Positions 5,743 through 12,674 of a stretch of 21,511 bases of DNA are shown here, piece by piece. Made by a program: the position numbers and the translations under genes. The notes under the pieces were generated by a model. That model had not been told where the DNA came from. It searched no databases and was given only the letters and a program-made list of their open reading frames with translations. The stretch is from assembly GCA_014729615.1 (NCBI GenBank), contig WJJQ01000136.1:1-21511 (forward strand). The letters run 5' to 3'. This DNA is from Candidatus Peregrinibacteria bacterium. GTDB lineage: Bacteria > Patescibacteriota > Gracilibacteria > UBA1369. Position 1 is the stretch's first letter. Each line of letters starts with the position of its first letter.

Positions 5743-6291
5743 ATGAAGAACATTTGCGTACTGTGTCTATTGGTTGCGGTCATTGGTAGTGGTTGCGCGG
5801 ATGACCGCGAGGTCACCCGCCTCATCGAGAGGGGTGCCGTCTATTGCGAAAAAAACGTCCACGTGTACGACACCTTCTCCGCCGCGAGCGGGCAGGTAAT
5901 CGAGGAGGGGAAGCCCCTTCCTCGAGAGGAAGCCGCAACGCAGCCCTCTTGCTGCGGAAGCGATTTCTGTGACGGCACCACGAGCACGGGCGGCACCACG
6001 AGCACGGGCGGCACGACTAACACCGGCGGCACCACAAGCACCGGCGGCACCACGAGCACCGGCGGTACCTCGGGCTCTTCCGGTAGCGATACCGGTGGGG
6101 TTGGTGGAGTCGAAGGACTCAGCCTCGAAGACGCGTTTCTCCTCTGCGTAGCAGGGGAGTGCCCCTGCACACAGGGACAAACCCGCTGCGACGGAGTTTG
6201 CACTCCGACGCACGAGGACCCGCTGAACTGCGGTGCCTGCGGCCGCGTCTGCGACACGTTCGAGTGTCGCGACGGCAAGTGCGTCGACTAG
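5743..6291 (+). CDS. Cys-rich lipoprotein with Thr/Gly repeats and one 8-Cys module
   Basis: A 182-aa lipoprotein from ATG 5743; the frame is open back to 5572, but that part overlaps the leader hairpins and has no signal, while 5743 has a GAGG RBS and opens MKNICVLCLLVAVIGSGC, a typical lipoprotein signal with Cys18 in the lipobox. Residues 19-77 are charged and include a CCGSDFC cluster. Residues 78-107 hold five TSTGGT-type repeats, then a Ser/Gly linker. The C-terminus (about 142-180) is one module with the same spacing as the four in cassette A: C-x6-C-x3-C-x9-C-x2-C-x3-C-x4-C-x4-C, core NCGACG. Codon use is GC-rich. It faces the VKOR gene tail to tail. Probably a disulfide-stabilised surface protein; function unknown. 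Confidence 0.8.
   Translation: MKNICVLCLLVAVIGSGCADDREVTRLIERGAVYCEKNVHVYDTFSAASGQVIEEGKPLPREEAATQPSCCGSDFCDGTTSTGGTTSTGGTTNTGGTTSTGGTTSTGGTSGSSGSDTGGVGGVEGLSLEDAFLLCVAGECPCTQGQTRCDGVCTPTHEDPLNCGACGRVCDTFECRDGKCVD
5974..6063 (+). repeat. Five tandem 18-bp in-frame repeats
   Basis: Units start at 5974, 5992, 6010, 6028 and 6046 and code GTTSTG or a close variant (one unit TTNTGG). The first two are identical. This is a likely length-variable spacer between the anchor domain and the Cys module. Confidence 0.85.
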
Positions 6292-6311
6292 TCGTCGCAG
6301 CAAAGAATCAC

Positions 6312-6331
6312 ATCGACTTTGCAAAGTCGAT
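6312..6331. repeat. Perfect 20-bp palindrome in the cassette B 3' tail
   Basis: ATCGACTTTGCAAAGTCGAT, 20 bases after the stop codon. It could form a hairpin or cruciform, or bind a dimeric protein. It overlaps the next helix (6330-6338 with 6384-6391), so the two structures may be alternatives. Confidence 0.7.
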
Positions 6332-6391
6332 GGGGAGGTCAAATCGGCCTAGAGCCTTTACCAACAAACCGGTAAAGAAGCTCCCTCCCAT
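6330..6391 (+). other. Nested hairpins in the cassette B 3' tail
   Basis: ATGGGGAGG (6330-6338) pairs with CCTCCCAT (6384-6391) with one bulged G, enclosing CTTTACC (6356-6362) paired with GGTAAAG (6371-6377). This resembles the hairpin-rich tail of cassette A. Confidence 0.45.
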
Positions 6392-6425
6392 ACCATCATC
6401 GTCGTCTGACCTTTTCGCATGCGCA

Positions 6426-6453
6426 CCCCGGTTGGCTGGCAACCACCCGGGGG
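6426..6453. terminator. GC-rich hairpin between cassette B and VKOR
   Basis: GGTTG (6430-6434) pairs with CAACC (6440-6444), with an outer CCCC/GGGG clamp (6426-6429 with about 6449-6453) across a 4-base bulge. It lies between two convergent genes and could end transcription from both sides. The plus-strand T-rich stretch (6471-6488) follows only after the right inverted repeat. Confidence 0.45.
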
Positions 6454-6458
6454 AAGAA

Positions 6459-6474
6459 TAGTGAGTGAGTTTTC
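6459..6474 (-). repeat. Right terminal inverted repeat of cassette B
   Basis: TAGTGAGTGAGTTTTC, exact reverse complement of 5593-5608. Its last base is the final base of the VKOR stop codon. Confidence 0.8.
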
Positions 6475-6965
6475 TATTCTTTTTCTTTTAAATATCTTCC
6501 AAGAAGAACAAAATAAAGAATCATTATTATAAAAATAATGACCTGTTGAGTTACACAAAAAATACAATAGGTTTGTAATACAAACGCTTCAATATATGTT
6601 AAATAAAGGCTAAAAGCCACTCCAATAACACTTAAAACAGTCATTTTTATTACCAGCAATTTGTTTGTTGTCCACTTAAAGAAAATTTTGCTTAAATCTT
6701 TGCCTGATTTTAAAAGCCAGCTTGCGATGAAAAAAATCGTATAAGTCAGCAAGCCCAGTAAAGCTACGGGGATTCGCATAAAGCCAAGATCAATAACGCT
6801 CCAGGGACTCTTATTAACCACATCGCAGTCAAAATTGTCGCCAAAACTGCAATAATCCGAAAGTTCAGGTTTGAAATGCATGTATAACAAGTAGGCCGTT
6901 ACAAATATCGCGACTAACGAAAGCAATTTGATAAGTATATGAATGGTTTTTGTGCTTTTGGTCAT
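6474..6965 (-). CDS. VKOR-family disulfide-bond-forming membrane protein
   Basis: A 163-aa membrane protein with at least four hydrophobic segments (about 10-28, 60-84, 103-126, 133-155). It carries the full bacterial VKOR set: loop cysteines Cys39 and Cys47, Ser53 six residues after Cys47, and the active-site CxxC Cys134-Cys137 (YCIFC). Bacterial VKOR passes electrons from a DsbA-like thioredoxin partner to quinone and so drives disulfide formation in exported proteins. There is no fused thioredoxin domain, and no separate DsbA is in the window. It is the last gene of the minus-strand run, 9 bases after the PfkB gene; its stop codon touches the right repeat of cassette B. No RBS is visible. 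The cysteine-rich cassette lipoproteins next door are natural substrates by inference. Confidence 0.88.
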   Translation of the reverse strand: MTKSTKTIHILIKLLSLVAIFVTAYLLYMHFKPELSDYCSFGDNFDCDVVNKSPWSVIDLGFMRIPVALLGLLTYTIFFIASWLLKSGKDLSKIFFKWTTNKLLVIKMTVLSVIGVAFSLYLTYIEAFVLQTYCIFCVTQQVIIFIIMILYFVLLGRYLKEKE

Positions 6966-6974
6966 GCTGTTTTT

Positions 6975-7922
6975 TTAATGTTTAATATTATAAGCTAGAT
7001 TTAAACGGCCCTCAATTTCACTTTTATTTAAAATGTGATTTTGAGTCCCTTCATTTTCAAGATTATAAGTGGCAATTAATGATCCGAATTGACAGCATTT
7101 TTTTAAATCGTAACCTTTTTGCAAACCGGCAACAAAGCCTGCTCTGAAAGCATCGCCGCAACCTGTTGGATCAACTTCTCTATTTGCTTTAACAGCTTCA
7201 ACCTTCGTAGTTTTATCACCGTGGTGAATAGTGCTTCCGTCTTTGCCGTGGGTTTGAATATAAATTTTTGGCATGAACAACAATTCTTTTTTCGTAACAC
7301 CCAGCTTTTTCATTAAAAGTGAAGTTTCATAGTCGTTGGCAATAAAATAATCCGCGTAAACAATTATTTTCCGCAAATCCTCTTCAACAAAAGCGTTTAT
7401 TTGTTGTCCTGCATCGAAAACATAAGGGATTTTCATTTTCTTGCAATCTTCCGCCGCGATCAGCATTTGCTTAGGTGAATCCGGCGATATAATTGCCAGT
7501 TCAATATTTTTATATCCACGCAAGCTTACAATGTTTCTGGGCGACGTCTTACTTTGCATTGCACCGGGATCAAATATTGTAATTTGATTTTGATTTTTGT
7601 CCGTCACAATATACGCGCTGGCGGTCATTTTATTCCGGTCTTGCATAATGCCTGACAGGTCCATGCCCATTTTCTTGAAATATTTTTTATACTCATGAAA
7701 ATCTGAGCCTACTGTCGTCATTATTAACGGTTCAATGCCCAGCTGTTTTAAGCTATACGCAATATTGCCTCCGCATCCGCCAAACATAAAATTATGATCG
7801 GAAACTGGGAAAACCATGTTCAAATTGTCCGGCATAATCACATCGCTGAACGCGTCTTTAAAATGCATTAAATGATCATATGCAATTGACCCGACAACCA
7901 ATACTTTCTTTTTTGAAAACAT
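6975..7922 (-). CDS. PfkB-family carbohydrate/nucleoside kinase
   Basis: A 315-aa kinase of the PfkB/ribokinase superfamily, which phosphorylates a sugar or nucleoside with ATP. Both signatures are present: GGCGGN (48-53) near the substrate pocket and DPTGCGDAFRAGF (251-263) with the catalytic Asp257 and anion-hole Gly-rich turn. Length is normal. The overall look is closest to adenosine-kinase-like or generic nucleoside/sugar kinases rather than phosphofructokinase, but the substrate cannot be fixed from motifs. It lies 24 bases after rmlA and 9 before the VKOR gene, in the same direction, so it is probably co-transcribed. No clear RBS. Confidence 0.85.
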   Translation of the reverse strand: MFSKKKVLVVGSIAYDHLMHFKDAFSDVIMPDNLNMVFPVSDHNFMFGGCGGNIAYSLKQLGIEPLIMTTVGSDFHEYKKYFKKMGMDLSGIMQDRNKMTASAYIVTDKNQNQITIFDPGAMQSKTSPRNIVSLRGYKNIELAIISPDSPKQMLIAAEDCKKMKIPYVFDAGQQINAFVEEDLRKIIVYADYFIANDYETSLLMKKLGVTKKELLFMPKIYIQTHGKDGSTIHHGDKTTKVEAVKANREVDPTGCGDAFRAGFVAGLQKGYDLKKCCQFGSLIATYNLENEGTQNHILNKSEIEGRLNLAYNIKH

Positions 7923-7946
7923 ATTTGTATTCTACGCATTGTTGGC

Positions 7947-8675
7947 TTATTCATCAAGTCCCAATGCAATTTTACGGGCAACGGAATTCGCTTTAAAAAG
8001 GCTTTCAAAGGTTCCGGCATCAGTCCATTCACCTTTTACAAATTCCGCCTTTAATAGTCCTTTATTGATATAGTTATTGCTAACATCCGTGATTTCGTAT
8101 TCACCACGGGCGCTTGGGTTTAAAGCTGAAATGATTTTAAATACATCATTGTCATAAAGATAAAATCCGGTAACGGCATAATTGGATTTTGGATTTGCCG
8201 GTTTTTCCTCGATTCCAATTATTTTGTTTTGATCATCAAGTTCCGCTACGCCGAATCTGTTGGGATCCGCCACTTTCTTCAAAAATATTCTGGCACCTTT
8301 TTCATTTTTAAATGCGTCGATTTCCGCGCTAAAATTATCTTCAAAAATATTATCACCTAAAATTACAGCAACTTTGTCGTCACCGGCAAAATCAGAGGCG
8401 AGGCCGAGTGCTTGAGCAATACCACCAGCTTCTTCTTGAATTTCGTAAACAAAGCGGGCGCCAAATTCACGACCGCTTCTAAGTAACGTTAAAAAATCCC
8501 CGGCATGTTCTTTCCCGCTTATGATTAAAATATCTTTTATTCCCGCATCTACAAGCGTTTGTATAGGATAATAAATCATTGGCTTATTATAAACGGCCAA
8601 TAAATGTTTGTTTGTAACTTTCGTTAGTGGTGAAAGCCTTGAACCCGTGCCTCCGGCCAATACTATTCCTTTCAT
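7947..8675 (-). CDS. rmlA: Glucose-1-phosphate thymidylyltransferase, short form
   Basis: A 242-aa nucleotidyltransferase that makes dTDP-glucose from glucose-1-phosphate and dTTP, the first step to dTDP-rhamnose and related sugars. The N-terminus has the LAGGTGSRLSPLT nucleotide-binding loop (6-18), then the NKHLLAVYNKPMIYYP block; further conserved parts are VILGDNIFED, GVAELD, EEKP and ANPKSNYAVTGFYLYD. It lacks the C-terminal extension of the roughly 290-aa enterobacterial enzymes, a short form common in archaea and CPR. Its start overlaps the rmlD stop by 4 bases (ATGA), indicating translational coupling. Confidence 0.9.
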   Translation of the reverse strand: MKGIVLAGGTGSRLSPLTKVTNKHLLAVYNKPMIYYPIQTLVDAGIKDILIISGKEHAGDFLTLLRSGREFGARFVYEIQEEAGGIAQALGLASDFAGDDKVAVILGDNIFEDNFSAEIDAFKNEKGARIFLKKVADPNRFGVAELDDQNKIIGIEEKPANPKSNYAVTGFYLYDNDVFKIISALNPSARGEYEITDVSNNYINKGLLKAEFVKGEWTDAGTFESLFKANSVARKIALGLDE

Positions 8676-9529
8676 TTTTTTGTGCTTATGTATTCTTTTA
8701 AAGCGTCTTCAAAGTTCCTCAAGTTTGGTAACATATTATTCCTTAAAATGGAATAGAAAGGCCGTCTTGCTTTGGTTGGATACTGCTCGGTCGAACAGGG
8801 GATTATGGTCGTTTGTAAACCTGCTGTTGCAACAATTTTTTGTGCGAATTCAGCCCATGAAACAACACCATCATTTGTTATGTGGTAAATGCCCGAAGGA
8901 TATTCATTGGTGGATATCAACCATCTGACTTGTTCAGCCAGATCCTTGGCAAAAGTGGGCTTTCCATATTGGTCACCAACTATTTTTAATTCGTCTTTAA
9001 TCTTTGCATTTTGCAAAATTGTATCAACAAAGTTTTTTCCATTTTCACCAAACAGCCAGCTGGTTCTAATTAAAAAATACTTACCCTCAACCGGATTAAG
9101 CTCATCCAGCATTTCCATTTCATCCATTAAAAGCTCTTCACCAAGTAATTTAGACCTTCCGTAAGCATTTACCGGTGAAGGGGAGTCTTCCTCATTATAA
9201 CCGTTTTTTTGGTCTCCCTTGAAGACGTAATCGGTACTGAAATGAACCAGTCTCGCGTTTATTTCTCTGCAGGCTTTTGCTAATAATCCCACGGCATGCC
9301 CGTTTATTTCCAATGCAAGATTTTCATTGTCCTCCGCGTTATCTACGTCGGTATAACCCGCGCAGTTAATAACAATATCGGGTTGAATAGACATTATGTA
9401 TCCGAAAATTGCGTCTTGATCTGTAAGGTCCAGGTCTTCTTTGTCGATTGCTATATAATCGAAATCATGAAATGCTTTTTGCATTTCATGGCCTAAAATC
9501 CCATTTTTACCGATTATTAATACCCTCAT
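8672..9529 (-). CDS. rmlD: dTDP-4-dehydrorhamnose reductase
   Basis: A 285-aa short-chain dehydrogenase that reduces dTDP-4-keto-rhamnose to dTDP-rhamnose with NAD(P)H. The N-terminal Rossmann motif GKNGILG (7-13) differs slightly from the usual GxxGxxG but is in place; NCAGYTDVDNAE (55-66), STDYVF (98-103) and the catalytic YGRSK (Tyr123, Lys127) follow, with typical length. It overlaps the ProRS stop by one base (TAATG) and rmlA by four. As no rmlC lies in the window, its usual substrate would need an epimerase from elsewhere. Confidence 0.9.
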   Translation of the reverse strand: MRVLIIGKNGILGHEMQKAFHDFDYIAIDKEDLDLTDQDAIFGYIMSIQPDIVINCAGYTDVDNAEDNENLALEINGHAVGLLAKACREINARLVHFSTDYVFKGDQKNGYNEEDSPSPVNAYGRSKLLGEELLMDEMEMLDELNPVEGKYFLIRTSWLFGENGKNFVDTILQNAKIKDELKIVGDQYGKPTFAKDLAEQVRWLISTNEYPSGIYHITNDGVVSWAEFAQKIVATAGLQTTIIPCSTEQYPTKARRPFYSILRNNMLPNLRNFEDALKEYISTKK

Positions 9530-11217
9530 TATTGTAAATACGAATGAACTTCATTCTTTAAATTTTCAATTTTCACATTTTTGGATTCTTCTGACGACCG
9601 TTCTTTCCATTCCACACTCGCGTCGGCAATAGTGCGTTTACTCAATACTATTCTTAATGGACAGCCAATCAGGTCGGCGTCTTTTAACTTTTTACCGGCG
9701 CTTTCATTTCTGTCATCATACAGTACTTCAATGCCGTCAGATTCAAGATCATTATAAATAGTTTCAGCAGTTGAAAAAATTTCGTCATCATTACCAAGTG
9801 TAACTAAATGCACATGAAAGGGAGCCATGGATTTTGGCCAGATAATACCGTTTTCATCGTGACTTGCTTCTACAATCGTACCGAGTAAACGAGTTGTTCC
9901 TATTCCATAACAACCCATGTAAACCGGTTTTTGCGACCCGTCTTCGTCTGTATATTTTAAATTGAAAGCATCGGAATACTTAGTGTTTAGTTTGAAAATG
10001 TTCCCGGCTTCAACAGCTGTAGCCACTTCGTGATCGCCGTTTTTGTCCAATGATTTCGCGTCCAGCAAAACCAGATCGGTAAATTCTTCAATTGTAAAGT
10101 CGCGACCAAGATTAAAGTTAACAACGTCCTTGCCGTATTCATTTGCGCCGGTTACGAAATTTTTTACATTTTTAATTGAATGGTCCGCTATGAATGGTAC
10201 TTTGTCATTTTCATAGGGAGAAATATAACCTTGCACCAGATTTAAGCTTTTTAATTCCTCTTGAGTCGCGGCCCGAACCTGTTTGCCAAGATAATTAGTC
10301 AATTTATCTTCATTTACCTGCAGATCTCCGCGAATACAAACACCTATAAATCCGTCACCTGCCTTATAAACGACGGTTTTTAAAATTCTCCAATCTTCGA
10401 CCGAGTGGGCTTCCGCGTTGGCCGCCACAGTTAAGTCCCTTTCAATTTCTACAATCGCCAAAGGTTTTTCGTCTTCATTTTTATCTGCAAGTTCAACAAT
10501 TTTTCCCGTTGCCACTTCACTGTTTTGAGCCGTACCGTCTTTCTTGTTTATTATGATAGTATCCTCGCCGGCAGGAGTAATTACTGAAAATTCATGCGAA
10601 AAGTCTTCACTGAAAGCTCCACCGGAAGCTTCAACCACATAAGCTTTTAAACCGCATCTTTTGAAAACCTTTAAGTATCCATCTTTAACTTTTTCATAAT
10701 AATCATTCAAATCTTCTCTGCTAACGTGAAAACTATACATATCTTTCATGCCGAATTCACGACCTCTCAGAATTCCCGACTTTGCACGCGGTTCATCACG
10801 AAACTTTGTTTGAAATTGATAAACAGCCAGAGGCAAATCTTTATATGATTGAAGAAATTTCGCCACCAATGGTGTTACCGCTTCCTCATGAGTTGCCCCC
10901 AAAACAAATTCTTTATTGCCAACTCCTTTCGTTCGATATAAAACATCATCCATTGTTTTATTTCTACCTGTTGTTTCCCAAATATCCGTTGTTTGTAAAG
11001 CCGGCATCAATAATTCCTGACCTCCAACGGCATTCATTTCCTCTCGAATTATATTGGTAATTTTCCTTAAGGACCGCAGACCAAGGGGCAAAATATTATA
11101 AATACCCGCGCTTAAACGTTCAATAAATCCGCCCTGTGTTAAAAGGCGCGCGTTAGCCGATGTTGCGTCATGAGGGGCGTTAAGTCTTGTTTTACCGAAT
11201 AAGGAGGAATATTTCAT
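9529..11217 (-). CDS. proS: Prolyl-tRNA synthetase, bacterial type
   Basis: A 562-aa class II aminoacyl-tRNA synthetase charging tRNA-Pro. Motif 2 TKFRDE (137-142), the GILRGREFGMKDMYSF block (148-163), and motif 3 GIGTTRLLG (438-446) are intact. An insertion of roughly residues 225-410 between motifs 2 and 3 corresponds to the bacterial-type editing (INS) domain that clears Ala-tRNA-Pro. The C-terminal anticodon-binding domain ends with DADLIGCPLRIVLSKR. It starts 2 bases after the rmlB stop and overlaps rmlD by one base, so a translation gene sits inside a sugar-nucleotide gene set. No RBS is visible. Confidence 0.95.
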   Translation of the reverse strand: MKYSSLFGKTRLNAPHDATSANARLLTQGGFIERLSAGIYNILPLGLRSLRKITNIIREEMNAVGGQELLMPALQTTDIWETTGRNKTMDDVLYRTKGVGNKEFVLGATHEEAVTPLVAKFLQSYKDLPLAVYQFQTKFRDEPRAKSGILRGREFGMKDMYSFHVSREDLNDYYEKVKDGYLKVFKRCGLKAYVVEASGGAFSEDFSHEFSVITPAGEDTIIINKKDGTAQNSEVATGKIVELADKNEDEKPLAIVEIERDLTVAANAEAHSVEDWRILKTVVYKAGDGFIGVCIRGDLQVNEDKLTNYLGKQVRAATQEELKSLNLVQGYISPYENDKVPFIADHSIKNVKNFVTGANEYGKDVVNFNLGRDFTIEEFTDLVLLDAKSLDKNGDHEVATAVEAGNIFKLNTKYSDAFNLKYTDEDGSQKPVYMGCYGIGTTRLLGTIVEASHDENGIIWPKSMAPFHVHLVTLGNDDEIFSTAETIYNDLESDGIEVLYDDRNESAGKKLKDADLIGCPLRIVLSKRTIADASVEWKERSSEESKNVKIENLKNEVHSYLQ

Positions 11218-11219
11218 GA

Positions 11220-12251
11220 TTATCTTGTTGTTTGTAATGGTGTTTTACTGGCAATTTTAAAATTGGGGATTTCCAGTCGATCGACAATATCTGCAACCCA
11301 ATCTTGATGATTCATATACCAGTCGAAAGTTTTTTTGATGCCTTCGTCAAAAGTAACAGATGGTGCCCAGCCCAGTTCTCGTTCGATTTTGGACGGATCC
11401 ATTGCGTATCTTCTGTCATGAGCTCTTCTGTCTTCAACATAAGTGATCAAGTCCTCTGATTTACCAAGAAAATTCAGAATCTTCTTTGTAATTTCAAGAT
11501 TGGTATATTCATTGTGCCCGCCAATATTATAAACCTCCCCGTATTTATTGCTTTGTACGATTAGATCAATCGCACTGCAATGATCCAGTACATACAGCCA
11601 GTCTCGCACGTTTTGTCCGTCGCCGTAAACAGGTAAAGGTTTGTCTTGTGATGCCAGATTAAAAAAGAATGGAATAAGTTTTTCCGGAAACTGATAAGGC
11701 CCGTAATTGTTACTGCAACGACTAATCGTCACCGGCATTTGATAAGTCTCAAAATACGATTCCACCATTAAATCCGCGCCCGCTTTAGAAGACGCATAAG
11801 GGCAATTGGGCTTTATATGTGTGTTTTCCGTAAAATAATCTTTGCTTCCCGTTCCCAAATCCCCGTACACTTCATCGGTAGAAATTTGATGATAACGGGC
11901 GACGTCATTTTCTCTTGCCGCCAATAACAAATTATGAGTTCCAATAATATTTGTCTGCACAAAAATGTGAGGATCAATAATACTTCTGTCTACATGTGTT
12001 TCAGCGGCGAAATTGATAACCGTATTGAATTTTTCCAACGCGAAAAGTTCATTCACAAAATCTTGATCGGCAATGTCACCTTGTATGAAACGGATTCTGC
12101 CGTCATCTGCAAGGTCTTTAATATTGTTTAGATTCCCAGCATAAGTCAGTTTGTCCAAAACAATAAGTTCATCATCATATTTGTCGGCGTGAAATCGCAC
12201 ATAATTTGATCCTATAAATCCTGCGCCACCGGTTATTAAAACTTTCTTCAT
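11220..12251 (-). CDS. rmlB: dTDP-glucose 4,6-dehydratase
   Basis: A 343-aa extended short-chain dehydrogenase converting dTDP-glucose to dTDP-4-keto-6-deoxyglucose with bound NAD+. It has GGAGFIG (8-14), FAAETHVDRS (81-90), the STDEVYGD block with catalytic Asp126/Glu127, YASSK with Tyr152 and Lys156, and NNYGPYQFPEKLIP, all standard for RmlB. It precedes proS by two bases and follows the cupin gene by 45. Its product can go either to the 3,5-epimerase (RmlC) route or to the 3,4-ketoisomerase route suggested by the neighbouring cupin. Confidence 0.95.
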   Translation of the reverse strand: MKKVLITGGAGFIGSNYVRFHADKYDDELIVLDKLTYAGNLNNIKDLADDGRIRFIQGDIADQDFVNELFALEKFNTVINFAAETHVDRSIIDPHIFVQTNIIGTHNLLLAARENDVARYHQISTDEVYGDLGTGSKDYFTENTHIKPNCPYASSKAGADLMVESYFETYQMPVTISRCSNNYGPYQFPEKLIPFFFNLASQDKPLPVYGDGQNVRDWLYVLDHCSAIDLIVQSNKYGEVYNIGGHNEYTNLEITKKILNFLGKSEDLITYVEDRRAHDRRYAMDPSKIERELGWAPSVTFDEGIKKTFDWYMNHQDWVADIVDRLEIPNFKIASKTPLQTTR

Positions 12252-12296
12252 TTCTTTTCTTTATAATATTTAGATTTTAACTTTTTTTATGAATTC

Positions 12297-12665
12297 TTAC
12301 AGATCAAATATGTATTTGTCCGGTTCATAATTCATATTTGAAATAGCCATTAAAACAGCGTCTTCCGAAAAATCAAAAAATTCTCTAAAACAAATGTGAT
12401 TTACCAGCAGGGCGTCATTTGGGCCCTTCAAATCAAATGTCTTCCAATTTTGTCCATCGTGAATCCTCGCGCTACATGAACCTTTCATGCAAACATACAT
12501 TTTCTTTTCACCCACTACCGCATGGCCACCTCTGTCCTTGACAGCATTTGTTACGTAGTAAATACGTTTTGGCTCCCAGTCTATAAAGTCCCTTAATTCA
12601 ATAACTGTCAGCTCACCTCTGTCATCTGAATGCTTTGGAAGCTTTTTCTTTTTAACTGTTTCCAT
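12297..12665 (-). CDS. FdtA/WxcM-like cupin, probable dTDP-keto-sugar 3,4-ketoisomerase
   Basis: A 122-aa single-domain cupin matching FdtA/QdtA and the WxcM C-terminal domain, which shift the keto group of dTDP-4-keto-6-deoxyglucose to C3 on the way to 3-amino-sugars. Visible: DDRGELTVIE (14-23), RIYYVTN (34-40), RGGHAV (45-50), then GSCSARIHDG and NHICFREFFDFSEDAVLMAISN. Family members usually carry RGxHAH; here the first His (48) is kept but the second is Val50. No 3-aminotransferase is in the window. It occupies the place where rmlC is often found, 9 bases after IF-2 and before rmlB. Fold assignment is good; exact reaction is uncertain. Confidence 0.75.
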   Translation of the reverse strand: METVKKKKLPKHSDDRGELTVIELRDFIDWEPKRIYYVTNAVKDRGGHAVVGEKKMYVCMKGSCSARIHDGQNWKTFDLKGPNDALLVNHICFREFFDFSEDAVLMAISNMNYEPDKYIFDL

Positions 12666-12674
12666 GAAAGAAAT

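Larger units (their letters stand above)
5593..6474 (+). mobile_element. Putative non-autonomous cassette B bounded by 16-bp inverted repeats
   Basis: A GC-rich single-gene segment (structured leader, lipoprotein gene, structured tail) lies between perfect 16-bp inverted repeats at 5593-5608 and 6459-6474. No transposase or recombinase is inside it, and no target-site duplication is evident from the immediate flanks. The right repeat ends on the base next to the VKOR coding sequence, so insertion would have fallen just past that gene. Alternatives are a transcript-end pairing element or coincidence of a low-complexity sequence. Confidence 0.45.
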
